From contig NZ_JASBQQ010000003.1 in NCBI RefSeq assembly GCF_029961185.1, positions 186,001 to 250,000 on the forward strand: DNA of 64,000 nt. Direction: 5' to 3'. Numbering within the stretch: the stretch's first letter is position 1; every line of letters begins with the position of its first letter. Positions 16,721 through 23,993 of the stretch are shown piece after piece. The notes below the pieces were generated by a model. The model made no database searches and was not told the origin of the DNA. It worked only from the letters and a program-made list of their open reading frames with translations. Made by a program: the position numbers and the translations under genes. Origin of the DNA: Albidovulum aestuarii (lineage in GTDB: Bacteria; Pseudomonadota; Alphaproteobacteria; Rhodobacterales; Rhodobacteraceae).

Positions 16721-16891
16721 ATGAAACTCGCAAACGCCATTCTAAGCCGCTTGTTCCGCAACCGTTCCGACAAGCAGGACGCGTTCGAAAGCCGCCTCGT
16801 GACCATGGGCAGCGAAGTTAACCGGACCCGCCGCCCGGTGACGACGGCGCGCCCGCCGCTCTTCGTCCGTCAGGCCCGTCAGATCGCCTGA
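16721..16891 (+). CDS. Small basic hypothetical protein, 56 aa
   Basis: Starts MKLANAILSRLFRNRSD with AGGAAG about 1-6 nt before the ATG; rich in Arg, no membrane helix. Family not recognised. It stands alone between the RND operon and the convergent mipZ gene. The evidence for being real is a plausible ribosome site and native-looking codon use only. Confidence 0.45.
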   Translation: MKLANAILSRLFRNRSDKQDAFESRLVTMGSEVNRTRRPVTTARPPLFVRQARQIA

Positions 16892-16921
16892 CCACAGCTG
16901 ATATTCTGAACATGGTAACGG

Positions 16922-17731
16922 TCAGAAATTGACCGTTACACCCGGCAGGTTCAATTCGCGAACCAGATCACGCACTTCCTGCCGCGCGGCCACGTTGGAG
17001 ATGTTGAGCTTCTCCACCCCCACATCCTTCAGATCGAGAAGCGTGAGACCCCGCGGGAACAGCTCGCGGAAGATGACGCGCTCGGAAAATCCGGGCGCTA
17101 CGCGGAAGCCGATCCGCTTGGACAATTGCTCAAGTGCGCCGCCGACCTTGCGCTTGTTGTGCATCTGCTGCGCGCCAAGACGGTTCCTCAGCACGATCCA
17201 GTCGATGGGCTTCAACCCGGCGCGGGCGCGCAACTGGCGGGCATGCCACACCATTTCAGAATAGATCGACGGGCCGATGACCCGGCTGGTATCGGGATCG
17301 ACACGCGCCAGAAGGTCGAAATCAATGAAGCTGTCGTTCAGCGGCGTGATCAGCGTGTCGGCCAGCGAATGGGCGACCTGGCTAAGGCGCGTATGCGATC
17401 CGGGGCAGTCGATGATGATGAACTCGGCATCCTTCTCCAGCCCGGCGACGGCGGCAGAGAGGCGACGGTCATAGACGTTCTCACCGGCGGCGAGCGTCGA
17501 CTGATCCACCTCGGGCAGGTCGCGGTAGTCCGGGATCGGCAGGTCCAGCCCCTCTTTCCGGGCGAAAGCGCGGCGGTTTTCGACGTAACGGCCGAAGCTG
17601 CGCTGCCGCAGGTCGAGGTCGAGCGCGCCAACCTTGTGTCCCATCCGCGCCAAGGCCGTCGCCACATGCATGCAGGTCGTCGATTTCCCCGACCCGCCCT
17701 TTTCGTTGCCCACGACGATGATATGCGCCAC
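16922..17731 (-). CDS. mipZ: Division-plane positioning ATPase MipZ
   Basis: ParA/MinD-superfamily ATPase of 269 residues that forms gradients from chromosome poles and inhibits FtsZ polymerisation in alphaproteobacteria. Deviant Walker A at 8-18 (GNEKGGSGKST), 'DLDLRQRSFGRYVENR' after switch I and 'FIIIDCPGSH' as the Walker B region; these are MipZ rather than ParA features. Full length, single domain. Lies downstream of rpmE in the same direction but beyond a terminator, so it is probably transcribed separately. Confidence 0.93.
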   Translation of the reverse strand: MAHIIVVGNEKGGSGKSTTCMHVATALARMGHKVGALDLDLRQRSFGRYVENRRAFARKEGLDLPIPDYRDLPEVDQSTLAAGENVYDRRLSAAVAGLEKDAEFIIIDCPGSHTRLSQVAHSLADTLITPLNDSFIDFDLLARVDPDTSRVIGPSIYSEMVWHARQLRARAGLKPIDWIVLRNRLGAQQMHNKRKVGGALEQLSKRIGFRVAPGFSERVIFRELFPRGLTLLDLKDVGVEKLNISNVAARQEVRDLVRELNLPGVTVNF

Positions 17732-17769
17732 GTGTCTGTCCCTGTATCTCGTTCCGTGTTCCCGGAATC

Positions 17770-17796
17770 AAAAAGGCGCGCCGTCCCCAGCGCGCC
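17770..17796 (-). terminator. Rho-independent terminator after rpmE
   Basis: Stem GGCGCGC/GCGCGCC with an 8-nt loop, followed on the minus strand by TTTTTGATT. Located about 45 nt after the rpmE stop. Confidence 0.9.
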
Positions 17797-17839
17797 TCTA
17801 CTATATGTTGCGCCCCCACTCTTGGGAAGCGCAAGGGGC

Positions 17840-18061
17840 TCAGAATCCGAGGCCCGCGTACTTGTTCTTGAACTTCGACACGCGGCCGCCGGTATCCATC
17901 AGCTTGGCCGAACCGCCGGTCCAGGCCGGATGCACCGAGGGATCGATGTCGAGCGACATGGAGTCGCCTTCCTTGCCCCAGGTCGAGCGAACCTGGAAGG
18001 TGGAGCCGTCGGTCAGCTTGACCTCGATCATGTGGTAGTCGGGATGGATGTCTTTTTTCAT
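17840..18061 (-). CDS. rpmE: 50S ribosomal protein L31
   Basis: A 73-residue L31 protein: '[10 protein letters not shown]' start, '[19 protein letters not shown]', '[30 protein letters not shown]' end. It lacks the zinc CxxC pairs, so it is a zinc-independent (C-minus) form. GAGGAGCGGG lies 4 nt before the ATG; an upstream in-frame ATG five codons earlier is unlikely. Follows rplS by 11 bp. Confidence 0.95.
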   Translation of the reverse strand: MKKDIHPDYHMIEVKLTDGSTFQVRSTWGKEGDSMSLDIDPSVHPAWTGGSAKLMDTGGRVSKFKNKYAGLGF

Positions 18062-18072
18062 GGTCCCGCTCC

Positions 18073-18450
18073 TCACGCTTCGGCTTTGGGCTTGTAATTG
18101 GTGACTTCGGCGATCCGGGCGGATTTACCACGACGGTCGCGCAGGTAGTAGAGCTTGGCGCGGCGGACGCGGCCGCGGCGCACGACCTCGATCGAGTCGA
18201 TGTTGGTCGAGTAAAGCGGGAAGACGCGCTCGACGCCTTCGCCGAAGGAAATCTTGCGGACGGTAAACGAGGCGGCAATCGTGTCGCCACCCTTGCGGGC
18301 GATGCAGACGCCTTCGTACATCTGGACGCGCGAACGCGTGCCTTCCGTCACCTTGTAGCCGACACGGACGGTGTCGCCCGCCTTGAAGTCCGGGATGGAC
18401 TTGCCGAGCGCGGCGATCTGCTCGGCCTCCAGTTGCGCGATCAGGTTCAT
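18073..18450 (-). CDS. rplS: 50S ribosomal protein L19
   Basis: 125-residue ribosomal protein at the 30S-50S interface. Typical L19 features are '[35 protein letters not shown]' (split by normal loops), '[37 protein letters not shown]'. Part of the rpsP-rimM-trmD-rplS-rpmE block, although a methyltransferase gene and 346 bp separate it from trmD here. Confidence 0.96.
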   Translation of the reverse strand: MNLIAQLEAEQIAALGKSIPDFKAGDTVRVGYKVTEGTRSRVQMYEGVCIARKGGDTIAASFTVRKISFGEGVERVFPLYSTNIDSIEVVRRGRVRRAKLYYLRDRRGKSARIAEVTNYKPKAEA

Positions 18451-18796
18451 CGCGTGATCCTTTCAATGTGCTCGCGGTGGTTCCGCGATGGTGTTCGCGC
18501 CTCAGAGCTCCGTGTCTTCATCGGGTCCGCATGCCGCGCCCGCCGGAGATCAGGTCATCGTTCCTTGTTCTTGCCGCCGCTCGCCGCCCCAGCCGAAGAA
18601 AACAAAGGGCATGGGCGAACAGACAACAGGCCCGGCCGACTCGATTGAGCCCCGGACGGGCGGGGTATAGTGGGGGCGAACGGGTGGGTCAAGGGGAGCG
18701 TGGTGCACCAGCACTATGAGTCTGCTTGGAGCCCTTCCACGACAGTCGTGCGTGGCGGAGCAGCCCCGTCCGAGGATGCTTGTAACTCTCACATGG
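18451..18796. other. Intergenic region upstream of rplS
   Basis: 346 bp between the methyltransferase stop and rplS. It probably holds a separate rplS-rpmE promoter and leader. No terminator with a T-run, riboswitch fold or small gene was recognised. Confidence 0.5.
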
Positions 18797-19522
18797 CTAC
18801 TGCATCAACGATGAAGTCCCGAGGACGTATATCGCAATCGGTGACATCTTCGTTTCGTCGCGCCACTCTATTCCTTCGCCAGTTCGACCGAGCGGTTTGT
18901 GAAGCTTGGCAACGTCGAGGCCGGCGCGGCGGGCGGCTCCGACGTAATCCTCCTCAGTCCAGAAATAGTCGTACAAGACGACGTCTATCCCTTGGATCAA
19001 CAGTTTCACCGTGTCGCCGCTTTGAAGCAATTTGTCATTCTCGGGAAAAGCGTAAGACAATGATACCCAGTTCCCTTCGGTCGCTTCTGTCGAGGAGGTC
19101 ACAAGGATTATTATTCCATCTTTTCTCAAAACCCGCTTCAGTTCCTTCAGGATATTCTCGATCTCTGCGATGCGCGAGACTTCCAGGAACACGTAGCTGG
19201 CGAAGATCAGATCGAAAGCGGAGTCTTCGAATGGTAGGCGTCCACTGGGAACATGGTGATACTCACCCGCCTCATCTCTGGAGCGAGCTTGCCTGAGCAT
19301 ATCGTGACTGATGTCCACGCCGACCGCATCGTAGCCAAGGCGCTTCAGAAATCGTGTCGAGCGCCCCGCGCCACAGCCATAATCGAGCACGGATGCGACG
19401 GAACTTGCGTACTCATCAATCAGCATGGGTATGTCGCGAAAGGCCAGGTATTGTGTCCCTTGCATCTCGAGGTCAGCAAATGCGTCCGCGTGTTTTTCGT
19501 AGTCGTGAGTTTTGATGCTCAT
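18797..19522 (-). CDS. Class I SAM-dependent methyltransferase
   Basis: A 241-residue methyltransferase of the Methyltransf_11/25 type: motif I 'VLDYGCGAGRS' (45-55), motif II 'YDAVGVDIS', 'FDLIFASYVFLEV' and 'LKELKRVLRKDG'. Start placed at MSIKTHDYEK because GGAG lies about 8 nt upstream; longer in-frame starts read through improbable sequence. Substrate unknown. Codon choice is less GC-biased than the ribosomal genes around it and it interrupts the usual trmD-rplS order, which suggests insertion by transfer. Not a translation gene by any feature seen. Confidence 0.82.
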   Translation of the reverse strand: MSIKTHDYEKHADAFADLEMQGTQYLAFRDIPMLIDEYASSVASVLDYGCGAGRSTRFLKRLGYDAVGVDISHDMLRQARSRDEAGEYHHVPSGRLPFEDSAFDLIFASYVFLEVSRIAEIENILKELKRVLRKDGIIILVTSSTEATEGNWVSLSYAFPENDKLLQSGDTVKLLIQGIDVVLYDYFWTEEDYVGAARRAGLDVAKLHKPLGRTGEGIEWRDETKMSPIAIYVLGTSSLMQ

Positions 19523-19765
19523 CGAAGCCATCTCCGCGAAAATGTGGCCATATTCGCCATCCGGAGCGGTCTCGCCGACCGCAAGGCCCAAACCCATGGT
19601 GCACAAAGACTGAACCGGCCCACCCAATTGGAGCAATCTACCGATCCTAGCCGATCTGTGAATTTGAGTGAATGCAGCATCGTCCGAACGGCAGCGCCTT
19701 CTGTCCGGCCCCAGATTGAGTAGGCCTCCAACGTCAGCGTCGTCCACGTTGCTGACGCTTGGTAG

Positions 19766-20578
19766 CTATCGTTCGGATTTAGCTTTTGTCGCCGCCCATA
19801 GATCCGGCCGCCTTTCCCGCGTCAGCCGTTCCGCCTCCGCCCGCCGCCATTTCTCGACTTCGGCGTGATTGCCCGAGGTGAGGACGGGCGGGATCTCGCG
19901 TCCCTCCCAGACTGCCGGGCGGGTGTATTGCGGATGCTCCAGAAGGCCGTGGGAGTGGCTTTCCTCTTCCGTGGAGGCCGCGTTGCCGAGGACACCGGGC
20001 AGAAGCCGCACGACTGCATCCAGCAATGCCTGCGCGGCGATCTCACCGCCGGTCAGGACGAAGTCGCCGAGGCTCACCTCCTCGACCGCGTAGTGATCGA
20101 GCACACGCTGGTCGACGCCCTCGAACCGGCCCGCAAGCATCGTGATGCCTTGCGTGGTTGCCCAGCGGCGGGCCATCGCCTGATCGAAGGGTTTGCCGCG
20201 CGGCGACAGGTACACGACCGGCCATTTTGCACGGTCGGGCGGTGTGCCGATGGCTGCCTGATCGAAAGCCGCGCCCACCACATCGGCGCGCAGCACCATG
20301 CCCGCGCCGCCACCTGCCGGCGTGTCGTCGACATTGCGGTGCTTGCCAATGCCGAAGGGGCGGAGCGGAATCGTCTCCAGATGCCAGAGTCCGGCCACCA
20401 GCGCCTTTCCGGTCAGCGAAAGGCCGAGCGTGCCCGGAAAGGCCTCCGGGAAAAGCGTGATGATACGGGCGGTCCATGCACCTTTAAGGCGTGGGGTTTC
20501 CGCCATCAGGTCACGGGGTTTGAGAGAGGCCGAGACGGACAGCCGCCCGTGGGATTTGGGTTTATCTTCGCCCGTCAC
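19766..20578 (-). CDS. trmD: tRNA (guanine37-N1)-methyltransferase TrmD
   Basis: SPOUT-fold enzyme, about 270 residues, making m1G37 in tRNAs reading CNN/CGG codons and preventing frameshifts. Seen: '[14 protein letters not shown]', '[17 protein letters not shown]', '[14 protein letters not shown]', '[16 protein letters not shown]', '[23 protein letters not shown]' and 'SFSH-like [18 protein letters not shown]'. GTG start overlaps the rimM stop as GTGA. The first 30 residues are an extension before the conserved core; an internal ATG (MAETPRLK) is an alternative start. Confidence 0.95.
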   Translation of the reverse strand: MTGEDKPKSHGRLSVSASLKPRDLMAETPRLKGAWTARIITLFPEAFPGTLGLSLTGKALVAGLWHLETIPLRPFGIGKHRNVDDTPAGGGAGMVLRADVVGAAFDQAAIGTPPDRAKWPVVYLSPRGKPFDQAMARRWATTQGITMLAGRFEGVDQRVLDHYAVEEVSLGDFVLTGGEIAAQALLDAVVRLLPGVLGNAASTEEESHSHGLLEHPQYTRPAVWEGREIPPVLTSGNHAEVEKWRRAEAERLTRERRPDLWAATKAKSER

Positions 20579-21081
20579 TCCGTCTCCTCCGGCGGGTCCG
20601 CGATGATCCGGCCAGTCGTCAGGTCTACGGTCGGGACGACAGCGCGGGTGAAGGGCAGAAGGAGCGCGGTCTTCCGGCCCGGCGTGAAGATTTCCAGAAT
20701 ATCGCCCGCGCCATGATTGTGGACCGCGCGGAGTGTGCCGAGCTTGGCGCCGCCGGTGTCATAGACCTCGAGTCCGATCAGATCGGCATGGTAGAACTCG
20801 TCATCCGGCAGGTTGGGCAGCATCGACCGGTCGGCATAGAGGTCTGTTCCGCGCAGGGCGTCGGCCTCTTCCTTGGTTGAGACGCCCGAGAGGCGCGCGG
20901 CGAAACCGTTATTGATGCTGCGGGTGATGCGGAGGGTAAAGCTGCGTTTGCCGTCCTCGGTCCAGAGAGGCGCGTAAGCGGCAATCGCCTCGGGTTGGGC
21001 GCAATAGCTTTTCAGCCGCACCTCACCCCTGACGCCGAAGGCGCCGCCAATGGCGCCGACGCAGATACGGTCAGTTGCCAT
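20575..21081 (-). CDS. rimM: 16S rRNA processing protein RimM
   Basis: 168-residue 30S maturation factor that binds S19. N-terminal barrel '[21 protein letters not shown]' and C-terminal PRC-barrel '[15 protein letters not shown]...[18 protein letters not shown]' with closing '[14 protein letters not shown]'. Its ATG overlaps the stop codon of a 50-aa ORF lying between it and rpsP; downstream it overlaps trmD. Confidence 0.95.
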   Translation of the reverse strand: MATDRICVGAIGGAFGVRGEVRLKSYCAQPEAIAAYAPLWTEDGKRSFTLRITRSINNGFAARLSGVSTKEEADALRGTDLYADRSMLPNLPDDEFYHADLIGLEVYDTGGAKLGTLRAVHNHGAGDILEIFTPGRKTALLLPFTRAVVPTVDLTTGRIIADPPEETE

Positions 21082-21223
21082 CTGTCACCTCCGGACACTC
21101 GGCCGCCACCGTGGTGGCGGCCGGTTTCGGGACCAGTATGCGATCGGTCTTCATACCCAGCCAGAACGACCCCGCACACAGCGTGAGGGTGACGATCCGG
21201 CGCAGGAAAAAGCCGATCAGCAT
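21071..21223 (-). CDS. Small single-helix membrane protein, 50 aa, between rpsP and rimM
   Basis: Begins [13 protein letters not shown] and has one hydrophobic stretch (about 3-23, interrupted by R-R), then a polar tail containing a second Cys and ending E-V-T-D-G-N. Its TGA lies inside the rimM start region (ATGGCAACTGA), a translational-coupling arrangement, and its ATG is 15 nt after the rpsP stop. The Shine-Dalgarno is weak (GAAAAGA). Family not recognised; the tight fit between two conserved genes is the main evidence. Confidence 0.6.
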   Translation of the reverse strand: MLIGFFLRRIVTLTLCAGSFWLGMKTDRILVPKPAATTVAAECPEVTDGN

Positions 21224-21237
21224 GTCTTTTCAGCGCC

Positions 21238-21651
21238 TTATTCGGACGCAGCTTCGTCGGCCGCAGCCTCTTCGGCCGGGGCTTCAGCAGGGGCGGCAGC
21301 GGCTTCAGATGCCTTGGCCGACTTCGCGGCCTTTTCTTCGGCGCGCTTCTTGGCCTTGTCGCCCGGCTCGGCTTTTTTCATGTTGGCGCGGGTGGCTTTT
21401 TCCTTGACGCCGGCGGCTTCTAGCATGCGGGCGATGCGGTCAGTCGGCTGGGCGCCTTTGGACAGCCAGTGCTGCACGCGCTCCATGTCCATCTTCACGC
21501 GGTCTTCGGAGTCCTTCGGCAGCAGCGGGTTGTAGGTGCCGAGCTTTTCGAGGAAGCGGCCGTCGCGCGGCATGCGGCTGTCGGCTGCGACGATCGAATA
21601 GAACGGACGCTTCTTGGAGCCCCCACGGGCGAGGCGGATTTTCATAGCCAT
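21238..21651 (-). CDS. rpsP: 30S ribosomal protein S16
   Basis: 137 residues: the S16 core (about 1-80) '[20 protein letters not shown]', '[20 protein letters not shown]', then a low-complexity Ala/Glu/Lys-rich tail of more than 40 residues, as often found in alphaproteobacteria. Start fixed by GGAG about 9 nt upstream. First gene of the rimM-trmD block. Confidence 0.95.
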   Translation of the reverse strand: MAMKIRLARGGSKKRPFYSIVAADSRMPRDGRFLEKLGTYNPLLPKDSEDRVKMDMERVQHWLSKGAQPTDRIARMLEAAGVKEKATRANMKKAEPGDKAKKRAEEKAAKSAKASEAAAAPAEAPAEEAAADEAASE

Positions 21652-21705
21652 TTGAATGTCTCCTTTACTTGGCTTTGAAACAGGCACGTGCCTGTTATTC
21701 CTTGG

Positions 21706-22002
21706 TTATTTCTGCAGTTTCTCGTGATGCCTGATGACTTCCGATATGATGAAGTTCAGGAATTTCTTGGCGAATTCGGGGTCGAGATCGGCCTCCAGCG
21801 CCATGCGCTGCAACCGCTCGATCTGCTGGCTTTCACGCAGGGGATCGGAGGCGGGCAGGTCGTGTTCGGCCTTCAGCCGACCCACCGCCTGGGTGTGCTT
21901 GAACCGCTCGGCCAGCGTGTAGACGAGGATTGCGTCGAGCCGGTCGATGCTCTCGCGGTGGCCCTTCAGCAAGGACGCGGCAAGGGTCGTGGGATCACTC
22001 AT
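21706..22002 (-). CDS. Chorismate mutase, AroQ type
   Basis: 98-residue all-helical AroQ-class mutase converting chorismate to prephenate for Phe/Tyr synthesis. Helix 1 'HRESIDRLDAILVYTLAERFKHTQAVGRLKAEHDLP', then 'DPLRESQQIERLQRMA' and 'FLNFIISEVIRHHEKLQ', matching the catalytic Arg, Lys, Asp/Glu and Gln-region layout of the family. The hallmark R-x2-ID-x2-D is present except that Arg is at RESID. Lies 54 bp upstream of rpsP, same direction. Confidence 0.9.
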   Translation of the reverse strand: MSDPTTLAASLLKGHRESIDRLDAILVYTLAERFKHTQAVGRLKAEHDLPASDPLRESQQIERLQRMALEADLDPEFAKKFLNFIISEVIRHHEKLQK

Positions 22003-22155
22003 GCGGACCTCCGATATGGGCGAAAGGGCGTCTGGCGGCTGTATGGCAGGCGTATGGCATCCGTCCCGACACTGTCCCGACAGTGATGCGGGACCGCAGC
22101 GCCGGGGCGCTGCCCCGGACCCCGGGGTATTTCGGCAATGAAGAAGCAGGTCGGG

Positions 22156-22731
22156 TCATGCGTTTCCCTCCCGGCGGTGGCGGTAGACGAGGACTGGCTC
22201 GTCGAAGGCGGCCTCGGCCGCGTGGTCGCGGGTGGCGCCGAGCCGTTCGGCAAGCCGGACGGAGCGGTCATTGCCATGGTCGATATAGCTGACCTGCGTG
22301 TCCCAACCGAGCGCGCCGAAGGCATGGGCACGGGCCGCCAGCGCGGCCTCGTGCGCAAGGCCCTTGCCCTCGGCCGCAGCGGAGAAGAGATAGCCAAGCT
22401 CCGGCTCGCGGTCGCCGGGTTCGAACCCGAGAAGGACGAAGCCAAGGAGCGCGCCGTCGGCCTTCCCCTCGACGGTCCAGAGCCCGTGCCCGCGCAGGAG
22501 CCAGGTCGCGGTCGCCTGGGTGAAGTCGAGCCAGGCATCCTCACGCGACATCGGCCCGCCGATGTAACGCCCGCGTTCGTCGCATTCGATCGCCGCCCAG
22601 TCGTCGAAATCGCAGATGCGTGGGGCGCGGAGGCGGAGCCGCGCGGTCTCGATCACCGGGATCAGGGCGGAAAGCGCGCCTGCTAGCGCGGCGGCCGGGC
22701 CGGTCGGGGGCTGTTCCCATGGGCGAATCAT
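22156..22731 (-). CDS. GNAT N-acetyltransferase (copy 1 of 3, last in the row)
   Basis: 191-residue acetyltransferase of the RimJ/RimL (Acetyltransf_3) kind: 'IETARLRLRAPRICDFDDWAAI', 'ELGYLFSAAAEGKGLAHEAALAARAHAF' as the acetyl-CoA loop (normally Q/RxxGxG/A; here EGKGLA) and 'DHGNDRSVRLAERLGA'. Overlaps the next GNAT gene by 4 nt. Substrate unknown; RimJ/L-like proteins acetylate protein N-termini or small amines. Confidence 0.85.
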   Translation of the reverse strand: MIRPWEQPPTGPAAALAGALSALIPVIETARLRLRAPRICDFDDWAAIECDERGRYIGGPMSREDAWLDFTQATATWLLRGHGLWTVEGKADGALLGFVLLGFEPGDREPELGYLFSAAAEGKGLAHEAALAARAHAFGALGWDTQVSYIDHGNDRSVRLAERLGATRDHAAEAAFDEPVLVYRHRREGNA

Positions 22732-23267
22732 GCGCGCGCCTCCGGAGCCGGGTGGCGGTAGACGTAGCAGGTCTTGTCGCCGCCGGGATGGGTGGCCTTG
22801 TCGTCGCGGACGGCGCCCATGCGTTCGGCGAGCGCGATGGAGCGGGTGTTCTCCGGCACCACGTAGCTGACGGCGGTGTCCCAGCCGAGTGTATCAAAGG
22901 CATGGGCGCGGGCGGCGATTGCGGCCTCGCAGGCATAACCTTTGCCTTCGGCCCCGGCTGACCAGACCGCCCAGCCGATTTCGGTTTCCGGCCAGCCTGC
23001 GGGGAACCATGGCCCGGCCATGCCCAGCACCTTGTCCGCGCCCTTGGCCGTGAAGATGAACATGCCAAAGCCGCGCATCACCCAATGGCCGATGAGGTGG
23101 CCGAACGCACGCCATTTCTTGCCCTCGTCCAACTCGCCGTCGCGCACGAACTGCGAGCGGGGGGTGGCGAGGAAGGCGGAAAAGGCGGGCCAGTCCTGCG
23201 GCGCGGGCGCGCGGAGCGTGAGGCGGTCTGTGGTCAGGACGGGCGTGTCGGCCAGATGCGGGGTCAT
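22728..23267 (-). CDS. GNAT N-acetyltransferase (copy 2 of 3)
   Basis: 179 residues, RimJ/RimL-like: 'VLTTDRLTLRAPAPQDWPAFSAFLAT', 'EIGWAVWSAGAEGKGYACEAAIAARAHAFDTLGW' and 'PENTRSIALAERMGA'. Clearly paralogous to its two neighbours, sharing the 'EGKG(L/Y)A.EAA.AAR' loop and the '(N)xRSI/V.LAE/GxxGA' motif. Overlaps both by 4 nt, so the three are translationally coupled. Confidence 0.87.
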   Translation of the reverse strand: MTPHLADTPVLTTDRLTLRAPAPQDWPAFSAFLATPRSQFVRDGELDEGKKWRAFGHLIGHWVMRGFGMFIFTAKGADKVLGMAGPWFPAGWPETEIGWAVWSAGAEGKGYACEAAIAARAHAFDTLGWDTAVSYVVPENTRSIALAERMGAVRDDKATHPGGDKTCYVYRHPAPEARA

Positions 23268-23773
23268 GCGAGCCCCCTGATGTCGTGTACGATCACCACG
23301 TCGCCGGGATCGGTGCCGGGGATCGTGGGGTCTATTGTGCCGCCAAGCTTCAGCCCGAGCGCGATGGAGCGGTCATTGGCCGGGTCGATGATGTTGATCA
23401 GGCGGTCCCAGCCGAAGCTCTTGCGCGCCCATACCATGACGGCTCGGGCGGCCTCGGCGGCGTAACCCTTGCCCTCTGCCTCTGGCACGGTGAACCAGCC
23501 AAGCTCGGGTTCGGGATAACCCATGAATTCATAGATGCCGACCTCGCCGACATAAGCGCCGGTTTCACGGTCATCGAGGCCGAAGGCGCCGTAGCCCTTG
23601 AGCTGCCAGAGCGCCACATCGGCGGCCCATTTCTTCCACGCCTCTTCCCGGCCCATCATGCCCCGTTCGTGGATCGAGCGGGGGGAGGCGAAGAATGCCG
23701 CCCAATGCTCGAAATCTGCGAGTTTGGGGGCGCGGAGGGTGAGGCGGTCGGTGTGAAGGTTCGGAGGAATCAT
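23264..23773 (-). CDS. GNAT N-acetyltransferase (copy 3 of 3, first in the row)
   Basis: 169 residues from the ATG at MIPPNLHTDRLTLRAP; a longer frame reads into the intergenic inverted repeat and is rejected. Motifs: 'LADFEHWAAFFASPRS', 'ELGWFTVPEAEGKGYAAEAARAVMVWA' and 'DPANDRSIALGLKLGG'. First gene of the coupled GNAT row. Function unknown beyond acetyl transfer. Confidence 0.87.
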   Translation of the reverse strand: MIPPNLHTDRLTLRAPKLADFEHWAAFFASPRSIHERGMMGREEAWKKWAADVALWQLKGYGAFGLDDRETGAYVGEVGIYEFMGYPEPELGWFTVPEAEGKGYAAEAARAVMVWARKSFGWDRLINIIDPANDRSIALGLKLGGTIDPTIPGTDPGDVVIVHDIRGLA

Positions 23774-23832
23774 GCGGTACCGCCTTGGGTGCGGGCATGC
23801 CGGGAGAGCGCGGTCGAGAAACCGGACGTGGT

Positions 23833-23871
23833 CCCCCCACCCCCATCCCCTCCCCACGAGGGGGAGGGGAG
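23833..23871. repeat. Left arm of a 39-bp perfect inverted repeat
   Basis: C/G-rich sequence of the type CCCCCCACCCCCATCCCC-TCCCCACGAGGGGGAGGGGAG, whose reverse complement occurs at 23919-23957 with 47 bp between. Looks like a dispersed intergenic element: spurious translations of it read like 'PHPHPLPTRGRG', a string familiar from false small genes in many GC-rich proteobacteria. Confidence 0.9.
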
Positions 23872-23918
23872 GCTCCCGGAGTGTCGATGCCGGTCGTCAT
23901 GACAGCGGGCGGACGCGG

Positions 23919-23957
23919 CTCCCCTCCCCCTCGTGGGGAGGGGATGGGGGTGGGGGG
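23919..23957. repeat. Right arm of the 39-bp perfect inverted repeat
   Basis: Exact reverse complement of 23833-23871. The pair lies about 40 bp after the ffh stop codon on the ffh strand and can form a very stable hairpin there. Confidence 0.9.
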
Positions 23958-23993
23958 CCACCCGCGCTTGGCGCCGATATGTCCGCGCTGCGA

